A DNA stretch of 64,000 nt from Pradoshia sp. D12 (GTDB taxonomy: Bacteria; Bacillota; Bacilli; Bacillales; Pradoshiaceae). Below the pieces are notes generated by a model. The model searched no databases. It was not told the origin of the DNA and was given only the letters and a program-made list of their open reading frames with translations. The translations under genes were made by a program, and so were the position numbers. The first letter of the stretch is position 1. Every line of letters begins with the position of its first letter. The stretch spans positions 1,639,501-1,703,500 of the forward strand of contig NZ_CP044545.1 in the NCBI RefSeq assembly GCF_008935075.1, read 5' to 3'. Below are positions 51,736 through 62,524 of this stretch, in pieces.

Positions 51736-52518
51736 TTAAAAAGTTCCGTAACCCTGTTTTCGCAGCCAACCGGCGCACACATTTGTCCATTGAGCTACAT
51801 CTTGATCCTCTTTGGAAAGACCAAGTCCGTGTCTTCCTTGCTGAAAAATATGCAATTCATAAGGAATCTGTGCCTTGCTCAGCGCCTGTGCATACATAAT
51901 ACTATTCTCGACTGGAACTGCTTTGTCATCCGCCGTATGCCATAGGAAGGTTGGGGGTGTTTCTTTACTGACATTTCTTTGATGGGAGAGAAGATATAGG
52001 TCCTTATCAGTAACTCCTTCACCAAGCAGGGAGGTAACAGATCCTTCGTGTGTATATTCAATCATGGATATGACCGGGTAGCAAAGAATGGAAATGTCAG
52101 GCTTAGATGATTCTTCATCAATCACATCCCTATTCTCATAGGCTGGATAATCAGACAGATTCGAGAGACTTGCTGCTAGATGGCCGCCAGCCGAAAAACC
52201 AAGAATACCAATTCTCTCTTTATCTATATTCCATTCTTTTGCATAATAGCGGATAAAGCGGATGGCACGTTGAGCATCTGCAAGCGGTGCAGGGTGTTTA
52301 GCCGGAGAAACCCGGTAATCGAGCACAAAAGCGTTTATGCCAAGAGAATTGAGCCATCTTGCAACAGGTACCCCCTCATGCTCAGCTCTCCTTTGATATC
52401 CACCTCCAGGGCAGACGATGATTCCTCCACTATTCTTTCCTTCTCTAACAAGGTAAGGCGTAAGGGTCGGTATCTCATCATTTATTATTTTTCTCTCCGG
52501 CCATATCATGTGTTTCAT
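51736..52518 (-). CDS. Alpha/beta hydrolase, acetylxylan-esterase-like
   Basis: 260 residues from ATG 52518 (GGGAGGAA eight bases upstream); a frame to 52533 exists but overlaps the ribosome site. BD-FAE/Aes-type hydrolase: oxyanion CPGGGYQRRAEHEG, nucleophile GFSAGGHLAAS (Ser at about 123), Asp in WHTADDKAVP, His in QQGRHGLGLS. Cytoplasmic. Probably removes acetyl or similar groups from plant oligosaccharides; convergent with uxaA. Confidence 0.87.
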   Translation of the reverse strand: MKHMIWPERKIINDEIPTLTPYLVREGKNSGGIIVCPGGGYQRRAEHEGVPVARWLNSLGINAFVLDYRVSPAKHPAPLADAQRAIRFIRYYAKEWNIDKERIGILGFSAGGHLAASLSNLSDYPAYENRDVIDEESSKPDISILCYPVISMIEYTHEGSVTSLLGEGVTDKDLYLLSHQRNVSKETPPTFLWHTADDKAVPVENSIMYAQALSKAQIPYELHIFQQGRHGLGLSKEDQDVAQWTNVCAGWLRKQGYGTF

Positions 52519-52758
52519 AAAATTTCCTCCCATATCTGTCTTTTATTCATTATATAGGAACTCTGGATAGTTTTTTAAGAATGAATACTCACAGCGAGTG
52601 ATACATTCAAATTTATAGAAAATAAGTATATTTTGAACCCGGCAAGGATAATGTTTATTTGTTAATTAATTGAATCGGTAACCTCGTTATATCAAGATCA
52701 GTTTGAAATGTTTTGTAAGATTATTGCAGATGGTGTTGGAGTTATAGTTGGAGGTGTA

Positions 52759-52981
52759 ATGGTGAAGAGGTTTAGTGCATGGTCGATGTTCTTGATAATT
52801 TTAGGAATTATTACTTGGTTTCGTTGGAGTGATTTTTAGCTTTGTAGCAATTTCTAAGTCAGAAAGAAGGGGATTGAAATCTCTGTCACTCTGGTCTTTT
52901 TTTATCATGCTTTTTTTGATTAGTTTATTTGAGCCGTTTCATTTTATTCGAGTCCTTACTTGGCTAAAAAATACTACTTAA
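52759..52981 (+). pseudogene. Small two-helix membrane protein, frameshifted
   Basis: ATG 52759 behind GGAGGTG opens MVKRFSAWSMFLIILGIITW, FRWSDF and a stop at 52837–52839. The neighbouring frame continues without a stop as VIFSFVAISKSERRGLKSLS, LWSFFIMLFLISLFEPFHFI, RVLTWLKNTT and TAA at 52979–52981. Joined, they give about 74 residues with two membrane helices. A one-base change near 52830 broke it, or the sequence has an error there. Family not named. Confidence 0.65.
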
Positions 52982-53021
52982 AAACTTGGAGGAGAAGGGG
53001 AAATTGTGTCTTTATTTAAAA

Positions 53022-53046
53022 AAGGTACTGCGTATAGCAGTACCTT
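53022..53046 (-). terminator. Intrinsic terminator of katA
   Basis: AAGGTACTGC and GCAGTACCTT, perfect 10-bp stem, loop of five, followed on the minus strand by TTTTTT. Confidence 0.93.
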
Positions 53047-53086
53047 AAACTTAATTGAGAACGTAAAATACGATTAAATTATTCTA

Positions 53087-54535
53087 TTAAACTTCTTCAG
53101 TTACTGTTAAACCAAGTCCTGCAGCTACAAGTGTTCCGTATTCAGGATCAGCTTTGTAGAAATGCTGGATTTGACGTTCGATAATTTCAGGTACAGTCAC
53201 ACCTTGCATAGATCCAACGATGTTGTTAACCAGGTTAGCGCGTTCTTCACTGCTTAACAATCTGTAAAGATCACCAGCTTGAGTGTAGAAATCATCATTA
53301 TCATAAGAGGTGCTTGCAGCATAGCCTTCCACTTCAAATGTTGCTTGTTGATCTTCAGGAGATTCTTGTGGACCTCCGAAGCTGTTTGGCTCGTAGTAGA
53401 CAGAAGAACCGCCATTTATACTTGGGTTCATTTGGCCGTCACGTTGATAGTTATTTACTTCAACTTTAGGACGGTTGACTGGTAAGTGATTATGGTTTGC
53501 TCCCACACGGTAACGGTGAGCATCTGCATAAGCGAATAAACGACCTTGCAACAATTTATCCGGTGATACATCAATACCAGGAACAAAATTACCAGGAGAG
53601 AATGTAGCTTGTTCTACTTCTGCAAAATAGTTTTCTGGATTTCTGTCTAATACCATGCGGCCAACTTCGATTAAAGGATAGTCTTTTTGAGACCAAACTT
53701 TTGTTACATCGAATGGATCGAAACGATATGTGTTGGCATCTTCAAGCGGCATGATTTGTACGCATAATTTCCATGCAGGATAATCGCCAGCTTCAATTGC
53801 ATTGTGTAAGTCTTCGATATGGTAGTCTGGATTTGTACCCGCAAGCTCAGCAGCCAAATCAGTAGATAGATTTTTTACCCCTTGTTCTGTTTTCCAGTGG
53901 TATTTAACCCATACGGATTTACCTTCAGCATTCGTCCATTTGAACGTGTGGCTACCAAATCCGTGCATATGACGCCAAGTAGCAGGAATACCACGATCAG
54001 ACATAAGAATCGTTATTTGATGTAAAGATTCTGGTGAAAGTGACCAGAAATCCCAAACAGCATTAGGGTTTTTCAAATGTGTTTTTGGATCTCTTTTTTG
54101 TGTATGTATGAAATCAGGGAATTTGATTGCATCACGGATAAAGAAGACAGGAGTATTGTTACCAACGATATCGTAGTTACCTTCTTCAGTATAAAGTTTT
54201 ACTGCAAATCCACGAGGATCACGTAATGTATCAGCAGAACCAAGTTCACCTGCAACTGTAGAGAAACGAATGAACAAAGGAGTTTTTTTGCCAACTTCAG
54301 ATAAGAAAGCAGCTTTTGTATATTCAGTTAAATTCTTTGTAACCTCGAAATAACCATGTGCTCCGCCGCCTTTTGCATGTACTACACGCTCAGGTACACG
54401 TTCTCTGTTAAAATGAGCTAATTTTTCTAATAAATGTACGTCTTGAATTAAAGTTGGTCCGCGTCTTCCAGCTGTGATGGAATTCTGGTTATCTCCTACA
54501 GGAGCTCCCCAACTAGTTGTTAATTTTTTGGACAT
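53087..54535 (-). CDS. katA: Catalase, clade 3 (KatA)
   Basis: 482 residues, usual for small-subunit catalases. Catalytic His in [18 protein letters not shown] at about 54, Asn in [13 protein letters not shown] at about 127, proximal haem Tyr in [15 protein letters not shown] at about 337. Splits hydrogen peroxide in the cytoplasm. Alone on the minus strand; a PerR-like box at 54615–54629 lies upstream, fitting peroxide induction. Confidence 0.96.
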   Translation of the reverse strand: MSKKLTTSWGAPVGDNQNSITAGRRGPTLIQDVHLLEKLAHFNRERVPERVVHAKGGGAHGYFEVTKNLTEYTKAAFLSEVGKKTPLFIRFSTVAGELGSADTLRDPRGFAVKLYTEEGNYDIVGNNTPVFFIRDAIKFPDFIHTQKRDPKTHLKNPNAVWDFWSLSPESLHQITILMSDRGIPATWRHMHGFGSHTFKWTNAEGKSVWVKYHWKTEQGVKNLSTDLAAELAGTNPDYHIEDLHNAIEAGDYPAWKLCVQIMPLEDANTYRFDPFDVTKVWSQKDYPLIEVGRMVLDRNPENYFAEVEQATFSPGNFVPGIDVSPDKLLQGRLFAYADAHRYRVGANHNHLPVNRPKVEVNNYQRDGQMNPSINGGSSVYYEPNSFGGPQESPEDQQATFEVEGYAASTSYDNDDFYTQAGDLYRLLSSEERANLVNNIVGSMQGVTVPEIIERQIQHFYKADPEYGTLVAAGLGLTVTEEV

Positions 54536-54614
54536 TATTTATACCACCTTTTTCGTATGATAAACCTATTATATTTATTTTTTATAATATTATCAATTAA
54601 AAACTACTATTTAT

Positions 54615-54629
54615 TTAAAATAATTATAA
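54615..54629. promoter_or_regulatory. PerR-like box upstream of katA
   Basis: TTAAAATAATTATAA differs at one position from the Bacillus Per box TTATAATNATTATAA, 80–95 bases upstream of the katA start. The region is AT-rich, so chance matches are possible. Confidence 0.6.
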
Positions 54630-54639
54630 ATAAAAGGAG

Positions 54640-55041
54640 ATTTAGTGAAAGGATGCTTATTTAATTCATTGTGAGAGAGCTCTTACAGGTAGGGGTTTTA
54701 CCTTTAGAAATAAAGCAAGCAAGAGAGGCAGCAAGGAGATTCTCAATTAAGAAGCAGGTATTCTTATTTATGTTCTTTTAATTAGAGTATAAAATTATCA
54801 AGTTTATAAAAAATCTACTATCGAACTAGTTCGTTTACAAAATGAATGGGAAAGTTATTATCCTTTATCAACTTCCTTGCTGTCAATTAGAATGGTTCAT
54901 GATTCTTCCTCTAAATACAATTAATGACTAAAAGTATTGATGAGAAATATAATTTAATTAAATTCTTATACTTTCCAATTTATGGTTAAACAGAGTAAGA
55001 TGAAAAATAACACATAAAACATATTGGAGAGGTGTGAAATA
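54640..55041. other. Intergenic region, possible gene relic
   Basis: No intact gene. A short frame near 54680–54780 reads VGVLPLEIKQAREAARRFSI before a stop; I cannot assign it. The right end carries the GGAGAGGTG ribosome site of the DUF4395 gene. Confidence 0.3.
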
Positions 55042-55476
55042 ATGGGAGAAACGGTCCGCACAGTTCCGAGACCATTGGTACGTTTAAACCAATGGGTGAT
55101 TTTTCTTAGCGTGGTCGCTACTTGGGTAACAGGTGTTGAATGGATTTTAGCACTGCCTTTATTTGCAGGAATTATGGGTTTAGTCTTTGGATTCAATCCA
55201 ATCATGCAAGCAGGTAAATTATTTTTAAGAAAAATAACTTCTGATTATATCCCGGAAGAGTGGGCTCAGCAACAATTTAATCAAGTGATTGCTGTTATTT
55301 GTCTTGCAGGCGGCCTGATCAGTTATATGCTTGATTGGATGATTGCTGGATATGTATTTACGGCCATGGTTGCTATTGCATCATTCGTTGCTATCCTGGG
55401 ATTTTGTATAGGCTGCTTTATTCGTTTTCAATGGCAGCAATATATGTATAAAAGATCGACAAACAAAACAGTTTAA
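55042..55476 (+). CDS. DUF4395 integral membrane protein
   Basis: 144 residues, three to four membrane segments, with RPLVRLNQWVIFLSV at the N-terminus and AILGFCIGCFIRFQWQ at the C-terminus; the Cys-x-Gly-Cys pair is a DUF4395 mark and may hint at thiol or sulfur chemistry. Role unknown. ATG 55042 follows GGAGAGGTG; TTG 55024 overlaps it. Confidence 0.85.
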   Translation: MGETVRTVPRPLVRLNQWVIFLSVVATWVTGVEWILALPLFAGIMGLVFGFNPIMQAGKLFLRKITSDYIPEEWAQQQFNQVIAVICLAGGLISYMLDWMIAGYVFTAMVAIASFVAILGFCIGCFIRFQWQQYMYKRSTNKTV

Positions 55477-55486
55477 AGAAAGTATT

Positions 55487-55511
55487 AGGATCCTGTAAAT
55501 AGCAGGATCCT
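55487..55511 (+). terminator. Hairpin after the DUF4395 gene
   Basis: AGGATCCTG and CAGGATCCT, perfect 9-bp stem with TCTTC tail. Confidence 0.75.
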
Positions 55512-55692
55512 TCTTCATACTATTATAGAAGAATTCCGCATAACTTGCTCCTATTTTTAAATCAAGGTCACCTTTCTTCAGCATAGGCATAAACTGTAGC
55601 ATGCAATCCTTGTTGAACTGATAATTAATTTGCACGCTAGACATTTATCATGCATAGGATGAAATGAAAATGGTTGAGGAGGGTAACCTTGT

Positions 55693-56292
55693 ATGTCGCA
55701 ATATAGAGAAATTATCACGAAGGCAGTAGTGGCAAAGGGGCGTAAGTTTACCAAGGCAAATCATACGGTTTGTCCAGACAACGATCCTACCAGTATACTG
55801 GGCTGCTGGATTATTAATCATACGTACGAAGCTAAGAAACATGGTAAAAAGGTAGAAATTGCAGGATATTATGATATCAATATTTGGTATTCATATTGCA
55901 ATAATACAAAGACAGAAGTCAGAACAGAAAAGGTTCCGTATAAAGATACCATCAAATTAAAGTATCGGGACCAAACAGTCTATGATGATAATGAAGTCAT
56001 AGCCAAAGTGGTTCAACAACCGAATTGTATTGAATGTCTAATAACTCCAGATGGTGAAAAAATTTCTGTTCATGTTGAACGTGAATTTTTAGTGGAGATT
56101 ATTGGTGAAACAAAAGTAACTGTTTCAATCAGGGAAAATGCAGACACCGATGAGGAAAGCTGGGAGCTTGAGGTAGATGATGACGAACTGGAGGAAATTA
56201 ATCCTGATTTCCTTGATCATAGTGAGTCATCCAGTGAAGAGTCCAGCTCCTATGAATCAGACAGGAAAAAAAGCAAAAGCAAGCGGGATTAA
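55693..56292 (+). CDS. cotE: Outer spore coat morphogenetic protein CotE
   Basis: 199 residues. [42 protein letters not shown] and [14 protein letters not shown] are the CotE hallmark. CotE builds the outer coat layer round the forespore. The C-terminal tail is acidic then Ser-rich ([28 protein letters not shown]) and ends KKSKSKRD, somewhat longer than the B. subtilis protein of about 181 residues. It sits directly before mutS, as in other Bacillus genomes. Confidence 0.96.
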   Translation: MSQYREIITKAVVAKGRKFTKANHTVCPDNDPTSILGCWIINHTYEAKKHGKKVEIAGYYDINIWYSYCNNTKTEVRTEKVPYKDTIKLKYRDQTVYDDNEVIAKVVQQPNCIECLITPDGEKISVHVEREFLVEIIGETKVTVSIRENADTDEESWELEVDDDELEEINPDFLDHSESSSEESSSYESDRKKSKSKRD

Positions 56293-56294
56293 GT

Positions 56295-56324
56295 AACTAG
56301 AGAGAAAAACTCTCTAGTTTTTTT
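56295..56324 (+). terminator. Intrinsic terminator of cotE
   Basis: AACTAGAGAG and CTCTCTAGTT with loop of five, then a run of seven T including the stem end. Confidence 0.95.
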
Positions 56325-56325
56325 G

Positions 56326-56357
56326 TTGTTAGATGAGCTTGGCTCCTATGATATAAT
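56326..56357 (+). promoter_or_regulatory. Extended -10 promoter of mutS
   Basis: TGATATAAT at 56349–56357 is an extended -10 (TGnTATAAT), 41 bases before the mutS start; a weak TTGTTA lies at 56326–56331. Confidence 0.55.
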
Positions 56358-56398
56358 ACTTCTATTATATATTTGATTGAAAGAAAGGTTTTGGGAAA

Positions 56399-59011
56399 AT
56401 GGCAGTAGCAACCTATACTCCTATGATTCAACAGTACTTGAGTATAAAGGCAGATTATCAAGATGCATTCTTGTTTTTCCGTCTCGGTGATTTTTATGAA
56501 ATGTTCTTTGAGGATGCCATTAAGGCATCAAAAGAATTGGAGATAACCTTAACAGCGAAGAATGGTGGAGGAGAACAAAAGATTCCCATGTGCGGGGTTC
56601 CTTATCATTCAGCGCAGTCTTATATTGAAACACTGGTAGATCGTGGCTTTAAAGTGGCCATTTGCGAACAAACAGAGGACCCAAAAGCGGCAAAAGGAGT
56701 CGTTAAACGTGAAGTTGTCCAATTAATTACTCCAGGTACGGTGATGGAAGGAAAGAGTCTCGCCGAAAAAGAGAATAACTATCTTGCGACTATTTCTTCC
56801 ATAGATGGCTTGGGATTTGGAGTGGCTCATATTGATTTAACGACTGGCGAAAATCGAGTAACCCATTTTTCCAATTTTAAAGATGTGTTAAATGAAGTTT
56901 CCGTTATAGGATCTAAAGAAGTTGTGGTTCAGCCAGATTTCGGTGAAGAAAAAGAAGTGTTATTAAAAGACAGAGGGATTGTCACGATTTCTTATGAAGC
57001 CGACTCGGAACCGAAGGAAGAGTTTAACCATTTGGTAAGTGAGCTTCCGAAAAAAGACCTAAAGCATACGGTAGCCCGTTTGCTCAATTATATACAGCGT
57101 ACTCAAAAGAGGACGATTGAACATATTCAACCAGTTGAATTATATGAAACGGAACAATATTTAAAAATTGATTACTATTCAAAAAGAAATTTAGAGCTCA
57201 CGGAAACTATTCGTTCAAAAGGTAAAAAAGGCTCTCTTTTATGGCTTCTTGATGAAACCAAGACGGCCATGGGCGGCAGAAGACTAAAGCAATGGATTGA
57301 ACGCCCATTAGTCAGCGAATCTGAAATAGAAGCTCGATTATCGATGGTTGAAACATTTATGAATCAATTTTTTGAACGGGAAGAGCTGCGTGAGCTATTA
57401 CATGAAGTGTATGATTTGGAACGTTTAACAGGCCGTGTTTCCTATGGCAATGTAAATGCACGGGATTTATTGCAGCTGAAGCGTTCCCTGCAGCAAGTAC
57501 CGGCTATTATTGATGTGATTGGAAGGCTGCCTATTGATACGGCTAAAGAAATCGCATCCCGGATGGATCCGTGTGAAGAAGTGACGGATTTACTCGAGCA
57601 GGCGCTGCATGAGAACCCGCCGATTTCCATTAAAGAGGGAGGCATTATTCGCGAAGGGTATAACGAAGATTTAGATCGTTATCGCGATGCTTCCAAGAAC
57701 GGGAAAACCTGGATCGCTCAGTTGGAACAAAAGGAAAGAGAAAGAACAGGTATCCGTTCTCTAAAAATTGGTTATAATCGTGTATTTGGTTATTACTTGG
57801 AAGTAACAAAGGCAAATCTCCACCTTCTGAATGATGATCGATATGACAGAAAACAAACTCTTGCAAATGCAGAACGTTATATCACTCCAGAATTAAAAGA
57901 AAAAGAAACAATCATCCTCGAAGCAGAGGAAAAAAGTACAGGTCTGGAATACGATTTGTTCTGTGAATTACGTGATCAAATTAAAGATTATATACCTCGT
58001 CTGCAAAAATTAGCGATGGAAATCAGTGAATTGGATGTTTTACAATGTTTCTCTACTATTAGTGAACGTTACCACTATGTAAAACCACAATTCTCTCATA
58101 CACGTCAAATGAGTATAAAAAATGGCCGACATCCAGTCGTAGAAAAGGTTTTAAAAGCACAGGAATATGTACCGAATGATTGCTTCTTGGATAAAAAGAA
58201 GGAAATCTTATTAATTACTGGACCAAATATGTCCGGTAAGAGTACGTATATGCGCCAGGTTGCCTTGACAGCGATTATGGCCCAAATCGGCTGCTTTGTA
58301 CCTGCAGACGAAGCAATCCTGCCAATATTCGATCAGGTATTTACGAGAATCGGTGCAGCAGATGATTTGATATCAGGACAAAGTACCTTTATGGTCGAAA
58401 TGCTTGAAGCGAACCATGCGATTACGAATGCAACAGAAAACAGTTTGCTTCTATTCGATGAAATCGGAAGAGGAACGTCAACCTATGATGGAATGGCATT
58501 GGCCCAATCAATCATAGAATATATTCATCATCATATTGGTGCAGCTACCCTCTTCTCCACGCATTATCATGAGTTAACAGCTCTAGCTGATCAACTCAGC
58601 AAGCTGAGTAACGTACACGTTCGTGCAATTGAGCAAAATGGCACAGTCATTTTCCTTCATAAAGTAGTCGATGGACCTGCTGATCGCAGTTATGGTATTC
58701 ATGTTGCCAAGCTTGCGGAAATGCCGGAGACGGTGATTAAGCGAGCGCAAGAGATATTAAACGTCCTTGAACAAGGGGACAAGCAACCAAAACCTACGCC
58801 GCCTGTAAAAACTGAAACTGATGCTGAAATTGTCAGTGAACAGGCGCAATTATCCTTTTTCACAGAAGATAAAAAGGAAAAAACGACTTCATCATCCCGA
58901 CACTCAAAAGAGTGGAAGGTAGCGGAAGAGCTTAAATCCTTATCTATATTAGAGATGAATCCTTTAGAAGCTTTAAACGCCTTATATGCATTACAGAAAA
59001 AATTAAAGTAG
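56399..59011 (+). CDS. mutS: DNA mismatch repair protein MutS
   Basis: 870 residues, full length. Mismatch-reading Phe-x-Glu in [10 protein letters not shown] at about 35–37; core and lever domains; Walker [10 protein letters not shown] at about 610; Walker [24 protein letters not shown] beta-clamp motif QLSFF lies near the C-terminus (about 820). Recognises mispaired bases and recruits MutL. Own promoter behind the cotE terminator; mutL follows after 15 bases. Confidence 0.98.
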   Translation: MAVATYTPMIQQYLSIKADYQDAFLFFRLGDFYEMFFEDAIKASKELEITLTAKNGGGEQKIPMCGVPYHSAQSYIETLVDRGFKVAICEQTEDPKAAKGVVKREVVQLITPGTVMEGKSLAEKENNYLATISSIDGLGFGVAHIDLTTGENRVTHFSNFKDVLNEVSVIGSKEVVVQPDFGEEKEVLLKDRGIVTISYEADSEPKEEFNHLVSELPKKDLKHTVARLLNYIQRTQKRTIEHIQPVELYETEQYLKIDYYSKRNLELTETIRSKGKKGSLLWLLDETKTAMGGRRLKQWIERPLVSESEIEARLSMVETFMNQFFEREELRELLHEVYDLERLTGRVSYGNVNARDLLQLKRSLQQVPAIIDVIGRLPIDTAKEIASRMDPCEEVTDLLEQALHENPPISIKEGGIIREGYNEDLDRYRDASKNGKTWIAQLEQKERERTGIRSLKIGYNRVFGYYLEVTKANLHLLNDDRYDRKQTLANAERYITPELKEKETIILEAEEKSTGLEYDLFCELRDQIKDYIPRLQKLAMEISELDVLQCFSTISERYHYVKPQFSHTRQMSIKNGRHPVVEKVLKAQEYVPNDCFLDKKKEILLITGPNMSGKSTYMRQVALTAIMAQIGCFVPADEAILPIFDQVFTRIGAADDLISGQSTFMVEMLEANHAITNATENSLLLFDEIGRGTSTYDGMALAQSIIEYIHHHIGAATLFSTHYHELTALADQLSKLSNVHVRAIEQNGTVIFLHKVVDGPADRSYGIHVAKLAEMPETVIKRAQEILNVLEQGDKQPKPTPPVKTETDAEIVSEQAQLSFFTEDKKEKTTSSSRHSKEWKVAEELKSLSILEMNPLEALNALYALQKKLK

Positions 59012-59026
59012 GAAGGAGAGAACGAT

Positions 59027-60958
59027 ATGGGGAAAATTGTACTGTTAGATGATCTATTATCCAATAAAATCGCTGCCGGAGAAGTAGTAGAGAGACCTGC
59101 ATCTGTTGTAAAAGAGTTAGTGGAAAACTCAATAGATGCTAACAGTACGGTAATTGAGATTTATGCTACGGAAGCCGGTCTTGAATCCATTCGCATTATT
59201 GATAATGGGGAAGGGATGGAAGAGGACGATGCCCTCAATGCTTTTCACAGGCACGCGACCAGTAAAATAAAGGACGAAAACGATTTATTCAGAATTCGTA
59301 CGCTAGGTTTCCGGGGTGAGGCATTGCCTTCAATCGCTTCTGTTTCCAAATTCGAATTAAAGACCTCAACAGGTGATGGACCTGGAACCCGTCTTTTACT
59401 CGAGGGCGGCAAGGTCCTTACTCATGAGTCCTATTCAAGCCGTAAAGGAACCGATATAACGGTGAGTGAACTGTTCTTTAATACACCGGCTCGTCTGAAA
59501 TATGTTAAAAGCGTTCATACAGAGCTTGGGAATATAACCGATGTCGTAAATAGGCTGGCACTGTCGCATCCGGATGTATCGTTTAAGCTGGTTCACAACG
59601 ACCGTACCTTATTACAAACATCAGGCAACGGCAATCCACTTCAGGTGCTTGCCGGGATATATGGGATACAAACTGCTCAAAAAATGCTGCCGTTTGAAGC
59701 ATCAACACTTGATTTTTCAATAAAAGGCTATGCCGGACATCCGGAAATGACGAGGGCTTCGCGTAACTATATGACCATTTTGGTAAATGGAAGATTTATT
59801 AAGAATTATTTGATCGCCAAAGCAGTCATGGAAGGGTACCATACTTTATTGCCTATTGGACGTTATCCAATTGCGATGCTCAATATTGAAATGGATCCTT
59901 TATTGGTTGATGTGAATGTGCATCCTTCCAAAATGGAGGTTCGTTTCAGTAAAGAGCAAGAGCTGATGACATTAATTAGCGAGGCCATCCGGAATACGTT
60001 TAAAAAAGAGACATTAATTCCGACAGGCGCTCCTGTTAAACGTGAGGAAAAAGCAAAAATGGAACAAGCTCAATTTACGTTTACGGAGGAAAGAGCCAAG
60101 CGGCCTGAGGCGCCAAAGCAGACTCCTCCAATGGTAAAGGCAACTGAAGGATTTTCAGTGATTTATGATCCGCCTGAGATTGAACAGCCGAAGCGGGAAT
60201 TCGAGGCTCCTAGTCCTATCGAGTTGAACGAGCCTGGAAGGGAATCAGTAGAAGAACAGGTAGAAACTGAACCGTTTATCAGTTCAGAAGCGGGTTCCGA
60301 ACGTGTCGGAACGATCGTAGAGCAAAAAGAAGAGGAATTAGAGCCGATTCAAGACAATCAGGACATGCAAGAAAGCCGAATTCCGCCTTTATATCCGATT
60401 GGACAGCTGCATGGAACGTATATTTTGGCCCAAAATGAACAAGGGCTCTATATGATTGACCAGCATGCTGCCCAAGAGCGGATTAAGTATGAGTTCTTCA
60501 AGCATAAGGTGGGAGAGGTCAACAAAGAACTGCAAGAAATGTTGGTACCGATGACACTGGAGTATTCAACAGATGAGTTTGTGAAGCTGGAAGAACATAA
60601 AGAAGAGCTGGAAGCGGTCGGAGTATTTTTAGAACCATTTGGATTAAATAGTTATATTGTCCGCGCCCATCCAACCTGGTTCCCAGCAGGCATGGAAGAA
60701 ACGATCATCGATGAAATGGTCCACCAAGTATTAACGATGAAAAAGGTGGATATCAAGAAATTGCGTGAGGAAGCGGCAATTATGATGAGCTGTAAGGGGT
60801 CAATTAAAGCCAACCGGCATTTGCGTAATGATGAAATCAGTGCATTACTGGATGAATTGCGTCATACAAATGATCCATTCACATGCCCGCATGGCCGTCC
60901 AATTATCGTTCATTATTCGATTTATGAGCTGGAGAAAATGTTTAAACGGGTTATGTAA
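59027..60958 (+). CDS. mutL: DNA mismatch repair endonuclease MutL
   Basis: 643 residues. GHKL ATPase domain: [44 protein letters not shown] linker rich in Glu, Pro and Lys (about 330–445), then the C-terminal endonuclease domain with [12 protein letters not shown] (metal-binding DQHA(X)2E(X)4E motif), SCKGS and CPHGRP, so this is a nicking-type MutL as in bacteria lacking MutH. RBS AAGGAGAGAA. Confidence 0.98.
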   Translation: MGKIVLLDDLLSNKIAAGEVVERPASVVKELVENSIDANSTVIEIYATEAGLESIRIIDNGEGMEEDDALNAFHRHATSKIKDENDLFRIRTLGFRGEALPSIASVSKFELKTSTGDGPGTRLLLEGGKVLTHESYSSRKGTDITVSELFFNTPARLKYVKSVHTELGNITDVVNRLALSHPDVSFKLVHNDRTLLQTSGNGNPLQVLAGIYGIQTAQKMLPFEASTLDFSIKGYAGHPEMTRASRNYMTILVNGRFIKNYLIAKAVMEGYHTLLPIGRYPIAMLNIEMDPLLVDVNVHPSKMEVRFSKEQELMTLISEAIRNTFKKETLIPTGAPVKREEKAKMEQAQFTFTEERAKRPEAPKQTPPMVKATEGFSVIYDPPEIEQPKREFEAPSPIELNEPGRESVEEQVETEPFISSEAGSERVGTIVEQKEEELEPIQDNQDMQESRIPPLYPIGQLHGTYILAQNEQGLYMIDQHAAQERIKYEFFKHKVGEVNKELQEMLVPMTLEYSTDEFVKLEEHKEELEAVGVFLEPFGLNSYIVRAHPTWFPAGMEETIIDEMVHQVLTMKKVDIKKLREEAAIMMSCKGSIKANRHLRNDEISALLDELRHTNDPFTCPHGRPIIVHYSIYELEKMFKRVM

Positions 60959-60994
60959 TGTAGTAAGTAAATAAAAATGCATTAAACTTTAATT

Positions 60995-61030
60995 AAGCGG
61001 GGGAACAAGTCGTTTTCCTCCGCTTTTTTT
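60995..61030 (+). terminator. Intrinsic terminator of mutSL
   Basis: AAGCGGGGGAAC pairs with GTTTTCCTCCGCTT and is followed by TTTTT. The tandem repeat begins about 55 bases further on. Confidence 0.9.
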
Positions 61031-61086
61031 GTGGTTATAATATAAGTTTGGATACAAAAAAGCTCCTAAGCTGCGCTTTTTTGGGG

Positions 61087-61476
61087 CCTATCCTCCAGCT
61101 ATGAGGCACCTATGACTGGCCTATACCGGGTAAAGGTGTCTGAAAGGTAGGTGAAGTATGGAGGAAAGGAGCTATCTCCCAGCTATGAGGCACCTATAAC
61201 CGGCCTATACCGGGGGAAAGGTGTCTGAAAGGTAGGTGAAGTATGGAGGAAAGGAGCTATCTCCCAGCTATGAGGCACCTATAACCGGCCTATACCGGGG
61301 GAAAGGTGTCTGAAAGGTAGGTGAAGTATGAAGGAAAGCAGCTATCTCCCAGCTATGAGGCACCTATGATCGGCCTATACCGGGGGAAAGGTGTCTGAAA
61401 GGTGGGTGAAGTATGGAGGAAAGCAGCTATCCTCCACCTATGACCAGCCTATACCGGGGTAAAAGTGTCTGAAAGG
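61087..61476. repeat. 85-bp tandem repeat, about 4.5 copies
   Basis: AGCTATGAGGCACCTAT recurs at 61097, 61181, 61266 and 61351 (period 84–85 bp), and a fifth copy from about 61432 lacks part of its start. Each unit also holds CCGGCCTATACCGG, AAGGTGTCTGAAAGGT and GTGAAGTATGGAGGAAAG. Units differ at only a few bases. Within a unit AGGCACCT can pair with AGGTGTCT around an inner CCGG/CCGG hairpin. No frame is open across the array. Confidence 0.95.
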
Positions 61477-61613
61477 TAGTCATCTTAGGGAATTTAATTT
61501 ATGAGCAGGTACCATTACTTGCAGGGTTGATTCTCTCTAAGCAGCTGCTTATGTTTTTATGTAAATCGCATATATGTCTTAACCAGGACCCGAGAAATCA
61601 ATCTTGAAAATCA

Positions 61614-61657
61614 AAAAAGGTGTCAAATCAGCCTATCATACTGATCAGACACCTTTT
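61614..61657. terminator. Bidirectional terminator before the YkvA-family gene
   Basis: AAAAAGGTGTC and GACACCTTTTT, with TGATC/inner pairing; T runs on both strands. Confidence 0.85.
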
Positions 61658-61660
61658 TAA

Positions 61661-62074
61661 TTACTCAATATCAATAGTTTGCTCTTGCTTCGCTTGCCAT
61701 AGTTTGAATTTCTCGAGGTCTTCAGTTATTTGCTTAATGGTAAATCCGATGATGGCTGCATCATCAGCAAAACCAAGACCTACAATAAAATCAGGGATAA
61801 AATCAATAGGTGATACAAAATAGATAATGGCTGCGATTATAGAAATAATCGATTTTTTAGGAATCTCTTTATAATCACCCTTTACCCAAGAGCGAAACAT
61901 GGTGATGAGTAATTGAAGATTGTCCCATACCTCTTCCAGTGCATTTTTGTTTGTATTTGATTTCGTAGTTGCTTCATCTAATAGCTCATTTGATTTTTTT
62001 GTATTATTTAAATAGGTTTTGGCTGAATCGATGTATTTTTTATATTTATGTATTCCTTTGTTTTGTTCTTCCAT
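61661..62074 (-). CDS. YkvA-family (DUF1232) protein
   Basis: 137 residues; soluble charged N-terminal half, then a hydrophobic hairpin SIISIIAAIIYFVSPIDFIPDFIVGLGFADDAAIIG, the DUF1232 signature with PIDFIPD. Function unknown; members are small membrane-associated proteins. ATG 62074 has AGGAGGAA upstream on the minus strand. Confidence 0.9.
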   Translation of the reverse strand: MEEQNKGIHKYKKYIDSAKTYLNNTKKSNELLDEATTKSNTNKNALEEVWDNLQLLITMFRSWVKGDYKEIPKKSIISIIAAIIYFVSPIDFIPDFIVGLGFADDAAIIGFTIKQITEDLEKFKLWQAKQEQTIDIE

Positions 62075-62257
62075 TACTCATTCCTCCTAAACGACAACTT
62101 GTTTACATTTTAAGGTATATTTCTTCAACTAACAACATTTCAGTGATTGGTTTGAAAATAAATTAAAGACCTCTCATTAGAAACGCTGCTTAATGTCTTT
62201 TTCCCTAAATTTGTGTATACTAATCCTATCCTGTAAAAAATTGAGGTGTATAGAGTT

Positions 62258-62479
62258 ATGAGTAAAAGTCGGGCTAAAAAATATAGGTTGAAATTGGAGA
62301 GGGAAGGCAAGCGCAATCCTGAGACTCTACGGGGCGGCCTATATACAATTGATTTGAGTACAAGAATGACGAAAACAAAGAAGGATAAAATGGAACAATT
62401 TAAACATAAAAAGAGATTTCAGCATCTAACAAAGGATGAGGGAATCTCTTTTTATTTGGCTCTAAGGAGATGTGTATAA
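62258..62479 (+). CDS. Small basic hypothetical protein
   Basis: 73 residues, rich in Lys and Arg (MSKSRAKKYRLKLEREGKRN; TRMTKTKKDKMEQFKHKKRF). ATG 62258 lies nine bases after GAGGTG; an upstream GTG at 62246 is less likely. Looks like a conserved small Bacillaceae protein, perhaps nucleic-acid binding by charge, but I do not recognise a named family. Confidence 0.75.
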   Translation: MSKSRAKKYRLKLEREGKRNPETLRGGLYTIDLSTRMTKTKKDKMEQFKHKKRFQHLTKDEGISFYLALRRCV

Positions 62480-62524
62480 AAGGAGTCAGTATTTTAGTCC
62501 ATGGCACTGAGACCTTATACTATT

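Noticed and set aside
61087-61476. Tandem repeat considered as a CRISPR array
   Set aside because: The whole 85-base unit repeats, with no unique spacers between short repeats and no cas genes nearby.
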